Source: Agrypnus murinus
Taxonomy: Eukaryota > Arthropoda > Insecta > Coleoptera > Elateridae
Reading direction: 5' to 3'
NCBI GenBank assembly: GCA_929113105.1
Contig: OV816025.1
Span: 117,140,386 to 117,204,385, forward strand
DNA: 64,000 bases
This document shows, piece by piece, positions 56,272 through 64,000 of the stretch. The first letter of the stretch is position 1, and every line of letters starts with the position of its first letter. The notes under the pieces were generated by a model. The model saw nothing but the letters and a program-made list of their open reading frames with translations. It searched no databases and was not told where the DNA came from. A program made the translations under genes and the position numbers.

Positions 56272-57641
56272 CTGAGACTGACATTAGGGCGCGGGACACT
56301 AGGCCGCAAGGACATTAGGAAGCGTGGACACTGCGGTGCGAAATAGACTACCTACATAGTGTACATGGTGGTAGGTGAATGGAATCGCACTGGTTGCAGG
56401 GTAATGCTTAATATTATAATATTGCAAAATGGACTCATAGATATTTTATTTATGTTCAATGTAATCGCCAAATGAGAACAGATTTTCCTTTCGACATGTA
56501 ATATGGGTGTTTCTTTTATATAGGATTTATTATTATATAGTAATTACTATACTTATTATTACTATATAGTAATAGATATATTACTATTGTTGTTTTGTAT
56601 TGTTTTCAACAAGATATTGTTGAAAACAATAAGTTACAAAAAAAGGAAAATACAAACAGGTGTACCATAAAAATCTTCTATGCAGTTTTAGTTGAACCGA
56701 ACACGTTCATAATAAGTGACATAAATGAGATAGTTTATGAAAATACAGCCTAATGAAAGCAAGAAAAAAGTATACGGAAACGGCGAAAAAATTTGTGTTA
56801 TCCGGCAAATTCTTTAAATTGACAAAAATCTGGTCAAGGAAGGATAGTAAAAACGGGACCGGAGCAGTCGGTTCTGTCATGGAATGTTAAAAAAACAGTA
56901 GTAAAAAGGAAGGGTTAGAAATGCTGTAAAATTCTAGTAAATATACATGAATCATTATCTTCAAAACTCCAACAATTTGGCTTCGTGACTTTTGTTAATA
57001 TTGTGGGTCTATCCCTCTTATCTATCTTAAGATATTCCACTTAGGTATAATCACCAATGAATACCTACTCTAAATTCAATAAGTAATTCAAGGTTAAAGA
57101 AATTGGAAATAGTAACATTTAAATTGGGATAATTTATGTAACACAACAAACAAGAATTTTACACTTTACAGCTACAAGATAAGAGTTTCCAGCGCTTAAT
57201 TTTGATAACTTCTTGAAATATTGAATTTTTTACATAAAATTATCAAAACACGCTTTTTAAAAAATTTTACAATTTTTATAAAGTGCACATTTTTAATATA
57301 TAAAACTATAAAACAATTCTAACATACGTTACAAGATAAATCCAAAACGTTTCATTTAAATTCAGGGTGCCAGTAATTATTACAAAATAATTGATGTTTT
57401 CTTTTTAAAGCCACTCCACTAAATAGTACTGTTCGTGTTTTTAGTTATTCACTATGTATTATGCATTAATATTTTTGTATTAAATTTTTAAACTAATGAA
57501 TGGTTTCAATAGTTAGTTTATTGATCGTTAAATTTCCTCGCGCCCTACTGTCCTCGCGCCCTAATGGCCATGTGCCCAAGAGTCCTCGCTTCGCGCTGCA
57601 ACGGCAGCGCCATAGTGGCCGCGCCTTAATGTCCTAGACCG
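56272..57641. mobile_element. GC-ended TIR element with 9-bp target duplication (Mutator-like)
   Basis: TGACTACCA is duplicated exactly at 56263-56271 and 57642-57650. The ends are imperfect inverted repeats sharing GACATTAGGGCGCGG on the left and GACATTAAGGCGCGG (complement) on the right. Each end is an array of a ~16-bp word of the form GGACAYTAGGSCGCG (three or more on the left to about 56340; five or more on the right from about 57538). The interior is AT-rich without a gene. Nine-base duplications and subterminal arrays suggest a MULE-type non-autonomous element. Confidence 0.65.
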
Positions 57642-57659
57642 TGACTACCATCACACTAA

Positions 57660-58740
57660 CTAAAAATTCGGGATAGTTTGTAACTTTAATATTTTTAATT
57701 ATGCCCGGGTAATATTCTTCCTCAAAGGGGACTATTACATAAATCATTTATGTATTTGATATATCCTTTGCATTTTGACAGAAAGTGTATTTGGCTTTTG
57801 TTTTTTTTTCTTTGATTTACTCCTTTCTGGCAAAGTATAACGCGTTCTTTTGAAGATGAAGCATTCTAATTTTTCCTTTATCTGTTCTTTTGATTCAAAA
57901 TATTCTTTATATTTTATAGAAGAGATTGCAGATGGGTTGGGGCTTTCTGAATCGTATTTTTAGATTAGATACTTATCCTGCATATCCTTTGTCTTAGCAC
58001 TTTTTTTATTTTTTTAAATTTTGTTATAATTATCGGTTTTGTCTTCTTCAATATCTCTATTTTTTTGAAGTTAGTACTTTCGTCTTGTTCTTTAGTCTGT
58101 GTTTATATCATTTCTTAATATGTCACTCTTACATTCTTCTCTTTCAGTTTCACTTTTATTTGTATCATTTATATTCTCATTACGACATTGCTCATCTATC
58201 TTCTACTGCGCCAGCTTCACTGGTTTCACATCCGATTTTTTTCTTCAACACTTATACTTTTTTCTGTTTTAGTTACCTTTCTATTTTCATAGTTATTACT
58301 CTCATTATTATTATTTTTTATATTAATGTCGTTACATACATCTTTCTCTCCTTCTTTTCTTCATCAGCATTATTTTCTTCAGTTACTGATGACCCCGCCC
58401 CTTTATATGATTTATGTATTCTTTTGTGTTGTTTCAGGGTGCCTCTTCAAAAAAAGATTGAGCCATTTTTCTCCAGGCCTATCGCCAGTAAATGAGTTGG
58501 GCCGTTTAGTTTCTTTAAGGACTTTAGGTACAGGTAGTCGTACTTCCGTGTGATGCATTGGAAAGCCCAATTCCGATTTATTAAGAACCCACGTGGCAAG
58601 TCGATCTTCGTCTTTTGTTAGAGCAGTACTAGATCCCATTTTTCGTTATCAAAGTTGCAGCTGTCCTCTTTTCTTTCATTTTTTCAAGTGCTAATTTTAG
58701 ATTTTCTCTCTTGTACGTACTATTGATTTCATAATGATCT
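57660..58740 (-). pseudogene. CENP-B/Tc5-type HTH transposase remnant
   Basis: On the minus strand, 58735-58640 gives YKRENLKLALEKMKEKRTAA (psq-type HTH). After a frame break, 58639-58412 gives ALTKDEDRLATWVLNKSELG, FPMHHTEVRLPVPKVL and RPGEKWLNLFLKRHPE, the HTH_Tnp_Tc5 (CENP-B) DNA-binding domain of pogo/Jerky-type proteins. The rest to about 57660 is N/K/E-rich with a late FEEEYYPGIIKNI segment in another frame and contains no DDE core. The psq-to-CENP-B linker is shortened. It is inactive. Confidence 0.65.
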
Positions 58741-58924
58741 AGGACAGCTAATATGATGCTATTTTTTATTATTTTATCCTATACATTTACAATTAAAAAA
58801 AAGAAGTCCTTACTGTCTTAGATCACTATGAAATGAAACATACAATATAGTTTCTTTTGGGTATTTCTATATTGGTAATTTATTATTCTAAGATAAAAAA
58901 CAAATCTAGCTAGGTGTAGATATA

Positions 58925-60212
58925 CGAGGGTGGTCCATGAAGTACCCGACCTGACCAAGAGGTGGCGGTAGTTGTTTGAAAATATCACTGTATTGGAAAG
59001 TACGCAGTCTATAAAGCATATGTTTCAAGTTTGAAAGCGCCACGTTGTTCAGTATTTGTTTGGCAGTCATCAATAGTGAACGTTGTCAATGAATTTGTGA
59101 AAATGGAGAAAATTGGTCATCGTTATGTGATACAATACTTTTATTTGAAAGGCCTCAGCCCAACCAATATAAAAGCTGAACTGGATTCTACTCTGGGTGA
59201 GTCTACTCCTTCGTTTACAATAGTTAAATTTTGGGTAGCTGAGTTTAAACGAGGCCGTACGAGCTGCCAAGACGAGCATCGCAGTGGTCGACCAAATGTG
59301 GTGACGACTCCAGAAATGGTGAAGAAAATCCACAAAGCGTGATGATCGTCGACTGAAAGTGCGCGAGCTAGCAGACAATACGGGCATTTCAAAAAGTGAG
59401 GTACATCGCATATTATCTGAAAATTTGGACATGAGAAAGCTGTGTGCAAGATGGCTGCCGCGTTTGCTCACACTCGAGGAAAAACAGTGTCGTGAAAATG
59501 TTTCAATTGAGTGTTTAGCGAAGATTCACAGTAACAAATCAGAATTTTTGCGCCGTTTCGTAACAATGGATGAAACATGGGTCCATCATTTCACACCCGA
59601 GACAAAAGAACAATCGAAACAATGGCCTCAAAAGGGAGAACCGGCTCCAAAGAAGGCGAAGACCGTTTCATCTGCAGGCAAGGTTATGGCGTCGGCTTTT
59701 TGGGATGCGCGTGGAATAATTTTTATTGACTATCTCGAAAAAGGAACAACTATCAACGGCCAGTATTATGCAAACTTATTGCAACGTTTGAGCGAAGAAA
59801 TCAAGCAAAAACGACCGCATTTGGCTAAAAAGAAAGTGTTGTTTCATCACGACAACGAGCCAGCTCACAAATTCGTTATTGCAATGGCCAAAATTAATCA
59901 ATTAAAGTTTGAATTGCTACCTCATGCACCATATTCGCTAGATTTAGCCCCCTCGGATTATTTTCTGTTCCCAAACTTGAAAAAATGGCTCAGTGGTCAA
60001 AGATTTTCCATCGATGAAGAAGTGATGTCAGCAGTTAATGGCTATTTTGAGGAGCAAGACAGTTCTTATTATAAAAAGGGTATCGAACTTTTTGAACACC
60101 GCTGGGAAAAGTGTATAGAGCTGAAAGGAGATTACGTTGAAAAATAAATAAATCTTTTTCCAAAATTTTTGTGTTTTCTTTGTTGGGTCGGCTACTTCTG
60201 GGACCACCCTCG
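58925..60212 (+). mobile_element. Mariner element, full length with one frameshift
   Basis: Terminal repeats CGAGGGTGGTCCATGAAGTA and (complement, right) CGAGGGTGGTCCCAGAAGTA continue to CCCGACC/GCCGACC. TA lies on both sides (58923-58924, 60213-60214). About 1.29 kb, the normal mariner length, with transposase on the plus strand. The best preserved mariner of the window. Confidence 0.85.
59103..60147 (+). pseudogene. Mariner DD34D transposase, single frameshift
   Basis: The start is placed at MEKIGHRYVIQYFYLKGL (ATG 59103). Two HTH regions run through RSGRPNVVTTPEMVKKIHKA. The frame then breaks near 59340 where family proteins continue into DDRRLKVRELAD; the same text is one frame over (GAT GAT CGT CGA). 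From 59359 the frame is open to the stop at 60147. The catalytic triad is complete: MDETWVHHF, FHHDNEPAH and LAPSDYFLF, with 34 residues between the last two aspartates. HHFTPETKEQS and WDARGIIFIDYLEKGTTING are standard. One indel separates it from an intact gene, so it is recently inactive. It may still serve as a TIR donor. Confidence 0.88.
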
Positions 60213-60219
60213 TACATAG

Positions 60220-60765
60220 AGACGGCGTTACTAAAAATACAAAAATTACACCAAAAGTGGGCATGTTAATCATATAACCACATATTAGAAATAAATAGGT
60301 ATGTTAATTTAATGAATAATTAGGATTTTATTTTAAAAAGTTATTGAAATAAATAGAAATAAATAAAGATAATTAAAATAATTTTTCAACATCTAGTAAA
60401 TGGACACCTAAAAACCACTAAATGGATGCCCTAAAATGATGTCCAATTACTGGATAGACACATATTAAGGGTACACAGTTTGTTTACTAAATATATGATT
60501 TTTCTTCCAAATTAATACTATTTTTTATTTTTCGTAAAAATGCTAAGAAATCCAGTGAATGGACACTGTCCATTTATTAGATTTTGAATAAATTCAGTCC
60601 AGTAGATAGACACCTAATTATTTTAAGTTAAAAGTTTCAAATTATCAATTTTTATTGCAAAAATAAATTATTTACTATATATTTATCTATGAAATAAAAC
60701 AAACTTTAACTGTCTATGTGATACAAAACTTTACAATAAACTTACATAACAAAGAACACACGTTT
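60220..60765. other. AT-rich stretch with AATGGACAC words
   Basis: CTAGTAAATGGACACCT (60393), ACTAAATGGATGCCC (60417), CCAGTGAATGGACACTG (60552) and CCAGTAGATAGACACC (60598) recur here and echo the words at 55642 and 55886. No coding region. Confidence 0.4.
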
Positions 60766-60767
60766 TT

Positions 60768-62275
60768 GATCTATTCGAAATTCGCTTATAACTCCAAAGT
60801 GGTGCTTTACAACGAAAACTTCACTATTACAAGAATTAAAGATCATTAAATTCTGCGTCGGATGAGTATCCAACACTTTAAATTTGGTGCAGTGGTATGG
60901 TCGAAATCGACGGTCGAGAAACGACAATTTTACAAATTTTTGATTTTCCGTCAGACCGGACGCCCATAGGCTTTCCGTATAAAAAACCCGTTGAACTCAT
61001 TGTGATTGTTAATATAAGTCGAGAAATACCCAAGCTTTGATATTATAGAGGTTGCCGGATTAAATTAATGGCCATTTTTTTGTCATCTCCCATCGTAGCA
61101 ATCAGGATCAATCCATATGAAGTAGTGCAGTACTGGTCGCTCGATCATTTCGAAAAAAGATAATTTTTTGTGTGTTATCACCCCTAAGTATTGGTAGCTC
61201 AAAACCACTGCCATTTTATTTTTCTTCCATTTGATTGAAATATGGCAGCCATATCTGTTTCGTGGTGCGCGACGTTGCTTGCAGTTTTTTAATGTAAAGG
61301 TAAATCTTGATATCTCAAGAACGGTTGATGCTAGAGACCTGTGGTAAAAATGATTGTATTGCTCACATGTCGTACTACATTTTTTAATCTAAACATAATT
61401 TTTGTAGGACGCTTACTTATGGGTGCGATTTAATCCCGAAGCTTAAAGTTTACAACTTTACAAAAATTTCCGCTTTTATGGGGGCATATTTCATATATCC
61501 AAATAAAAATGAAGTCTTAGGGCGGATTTTCTAGTTAAACGTACACGGTTAAAAATACTATATGTATAAAATATTTTAAATCTGAAATTTTACTATTTTG
61601 GTATTTATGGGCTTTGAAGTTCTTGTTATGATACGTCATATCAATATTATGTTTAGATTCAAAAATATAGTCCGACATGTGAGCAATATAATCATTTTTA
61701 CTGCAGGTCTCTAGGATCAACCTAACTTGAGATATCAAGATTTACGTTTACATTAAAAAACTGCAAGTAACGTCGCGCACCACGAAACAAATATGGCTGT
61801 CATATTTCAATCAAATGGAAGAAAGATAAAATGACAGCGGTTTTGAGCTACCAATACTGAAGGGTGATAACACACGAAAAATTTTCTTTTTTCGAAATGA
61901 TCGAGCGACCAGTACTGCACTACTTCATATGGATTTATCCTGATTGCTATGATGGGGGATGACAAAAAATGGCCATTAATTTAATCCGACAACTTCTATA
62001 ATATCAAAGCTTAGGTATTTCTCGACTTATATTAACAATCAGAATGAGTCCAACGGGTTTTTTTATACGGAAAGCCTATGGGCGTCCGGTCTGACGGAAA
62101 ATCAAAAATTTGTAAAATTGTCGTTTCTCGACCGTCGATTTCGACCATACCACTGCACCGAATTTAAAATGTTGGCTACAGATTCGACGCAAAATTTAAT
62201 GCTCTTTAATTCTTTTAATAGTGAAGTTTTCGTTGGTAAGCACTGCTTTAAAGTTATAAGCGATAAATTAATAAA
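60768..62275. repeat. 1.5-kb inverted repeat with ~620-640-bp arms
   Basis: Left arm 60768-61405 and right arm 61640-62275 are mirror copies, with GTCAGACCGGACGCCCATAG, TATGGTCGAAATCGACGGTC and GTAGTGCAGTACTGGTCGCT on one side and their complements on the other. Identity is high with scattered small differences. The loop is ~235 bp. No transposase frame. Transcription through it would give a long hairpin RNA. Confidence 0.8.
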
Positions 62276-62794
62276 GGTCGGAAGATTTCGTGGTTCTTTT
62301 AATGCCCTTAGGTAAGCTCGACTCGAGGGACCGTGCAGATCTAGGATACTTATATTTGATGTCAAACGAAGCGATCGAAACGTTCTCCCGCTTTCCAACA
62401 TTTATTTCCACCAACGGATTCTGTTTTACTGGCTTGTGTTTTTGTAATTTTTAAATTTCTTTCTTGTAATTGGGTGCCCACCTGTTGTAAAATATATATT
62501 ATTATTATTATATTAGTATTATTATAATCGAAGCCTTCTTCTAGGAGTTATCATTTGTCCTCCGGAACTAATAGTTCCTCGAAATAGTAAATGAAGGCAA
62601 AATAGTATTGTTTTTAAGAAAAACCCTTAAAAAATACAGCCATTCTTACACATGAGTCTTAGGTTTTATCCAAATAATTTAAAACCTCAACTTCAATTTT
62701 GTTTTGTATTTGGGATGTTCCCTCGTGCGAAGTCATTGATGAAAAAAGTCACTATCTTCAGTATTGCCCTTTTTCAGTTCCATGCATTCGGTAA

Positions 62795-63020
62795 TTAATA
62801 GTGTAGCGGCTAGCATGCTGGTCTCTCACCCAAGCGGACCGTGATCGACTTTTTTAGCTGAAACACAAATGTGGGATTTGTGCTATACCTTCTGTAAGTC
62901 GGCTGCGATGGGTTCACGTAATAATAATAATAATAATCGCCCCTCCCTTTCGCATAAGCTTCATAGCTTCTGAGGCCTGGTTCTCCAGGCAATGTGTAAT
63001 AGTAATAATAATTATTATTT
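62795..63020 (+). repeat. SINE with tRNA-like head, third copy of the 16945 family
   Basis: TAGTGTAGCGGCTAGCATGC (A box), GTGATCGACTTTTTTAGC (weak B box), then the shared body (ACAAATGTGGGATTTGTGCT, GTAAGTCGGCTGCGATGG, CCTCCCTTTCGCATAAGCTT) and an AAT-type tail around 63000-63018. Opposite orientation to the copies at 16945 and 42580. Confidence 0.7.
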
Positions 63021-63378
63021 ACTTATTTTGTTTGTTTTATATCCTAAATACAGGCAGTAAGATCTAGATTCTATGGGTGCGGAATTTGATTCCGGGACCG
63101 ATTTTTTTTTTCTCAATTTGGAAATAAATTATTGTGTAATACGTTACATATAGGTGGGAACTTACTTCAATTATTATTTCTGAACAAGCAAAATCATCGA
63201 AAATGATCCATTAGAAAAGTCTTGCAGCTTTTCAGATTTCTGATGTCTTGATATTTTAATTATAAAAAGTAAACTCTTTGCTTCCTCTAAAAAATATTGG
63301 TACATATAAGTTTATGAAATGAGATTATGTTATAAATTTTTATTAATTGCAAAAAAATAGAATTTTATATGATCTCAC

Positions 63379-63840
63379 TCAGTGGCGTAGCAAGGAAGGG
63401 CGGAGAATGTGGACTGCCCTGAGCCTCCGCCTAAGGGCCCCCCCCACAAGTTTTTTAATTTTAGATATTTTTTGTAAAGATTTTAAAATGAATTTCTTGG
63501 AAGACTCTGAAGCAAAATCAGCAAGACTTAAGTCCTTGATACCATTTTTTAGAATCATTTGTACACAAGTAGCAGCATCTTCATCGCCTTCTCTCTCCCT
63601 TATAGCAGCGGCAAGGAGTCGTTTATCTTCAGAAGATACATTGTCATCAAACAGGGACAGATTAACTAGCCTCGAAAACAAACACCAACGGTGGTTGGTA
63701 AACTTCAGAAGAGCGGCATTCCAGTGTGACCCCTCTTCTCTGCGCTGCCACAGTAACTTAAGGAGTGATAGATCATTTCTAGGAACCTCAGCTGCTCGTA
63801 GGGCTGTGTACCATGCACGCAGATGATAGTATAAAGACAT
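63379..63840 (-). CDS. Unrecognised 153-residue open frame, probably repeat-derived
   Basis: Long for this AT-rich sequence and with protein-like composition: YYHLRAWYTALRAAEVPRND, HWNAALLKFTNHRWCLFSRL, VNLSLFDDNVSSEDKRLL and LADFASESSKKFILKSLQ. The overlapping plus-strand frame is also open, which weakens the case. The downstream flank (AGTGGCGTAGCAAGG at 63382) is a phrase common at the ends of insect repeats. It could be the internal part of a transposon-associated protein. No family is assigned. Confidence 0.35.
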   Translation of the reverse strand: MSLYYHLRAWYTALRAAEVPRNDLSLLKLLWQRREEGSHWNAALLKFTNHRWCLFSRLVNLSLFDDNVSSEDKRLLAAAIREREGDEDAATCVQMILKNGIKDLSLADFASESSKKFILKSLQKISKIKKLVGGALRRRLRAVHILRPSLLRH

Positions 63841-64000
63841 TCATTTCGAATAGATCAGCGGCTTCCTGACTGGTGAGATTAAGCGCTCCTTATATATAGT
63901 ACCTATATTTGGAGAGATTCATGAAGTGGGGACAGGGGCGTCGGAAGTATGGGTCAGAGGGGGCGGCCAGCCCCCTTTACCTTAGAACAGGGGGGCGTCT

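Noticed and set aside
58085..58495. 136-residue plus-strand frame with many F/Y/S residues
   Set aside because: It is the reverse complement of the N/K/E-rich part of the CENP-B/Tc5-type remnant on the minus strand.
59070..59471. Minus-strand frames opposite the mariner transposase
   Set aside because: Shadow frames of the plus-strand coding sequence.

Overview
The window looks like intergenic DNA from an arthropod nuclear genome, most likely an insect and possibly a beetle. The base composition is AT-rich (about one third GC by eye). There are short introns with GT..AG borders. Dense remains of mariner, P, pogo/Tigger, Penelope-like, CR1/Jockey-like LINE, SINE and gypsy-type elements are nested in each other. 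I found no recognisable host gene, rRNA gene, credible functional tRNA gene or CRISPR array. Species assignment is inference only.

Layout. 1-1.2 kb: 5' half of a CGBP1-like/DUF659 transposon-derived gene, broken twice and running off the left edge. 4.65-9.98 kb: a ~5.3 kb structure with ~0.7 kb inverted arms, carrying a decayed LINE; one arm is interrupted by a SINE compound with a 13-bp target duplication, the other by a foldback MITE. 10-14.8 kb: LINE scraps, a decayed Tc1/mariner transposase, a hairpin satellite and LINE endonuclease and RT remains. 16-18.7 kb: foldback, SINE, DDE scrap and a GC-rich repeat whose second copy lies at 31.2-31.9 kb. 20.8-27.9 kb: the centrepiece, two P-family elements side by side sharing one target-site copy. 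The second is a 5,101-bp element with inverted ends, a perfect 8-bp target duplication and a three-exon, apparently intact 991-residue THAP/P transposase.

28-49 kb: Penelope-like scraps, a cloverleaf SINE in an inverted arrangement, a TA-flanked MITE family (three copies), a deleted pogo/Tigger element keeping a C-terminal PIP-box-like motif, two solo LTRs (one with six AP-1-like sites), further SINEs, a TTAA-flanked foldback inside a LINE, and a deleted mariner. 49.6-64 kb: an ACGTC-rich TIR element hosting a MITE with ~160-bp tandem units, a TIR element at 54.3-55.3 kb, a GC-ended element with 9-bp target duplications (Mutator-like by that criterion), a CENP-B/Tc5-type HTH remnant, an almost intact DD34D mariner, a 1.5 kb inverted repeat, a SINE, and an unrecognised 153-residue frame.

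The parts do not form a pathway. They form a nested record of transposition, and target duplications and interrupted frames give relative ages in several places: LINE before TTAA foldback, MITE before Penelope-like insertion, long inverted repeat before SINE and before the CCGGGTGTC foldback. All repeat boundaries were read by eye and should be taken as good to a few bases where a target duplication is quoted, and to tens of bases otherwise.
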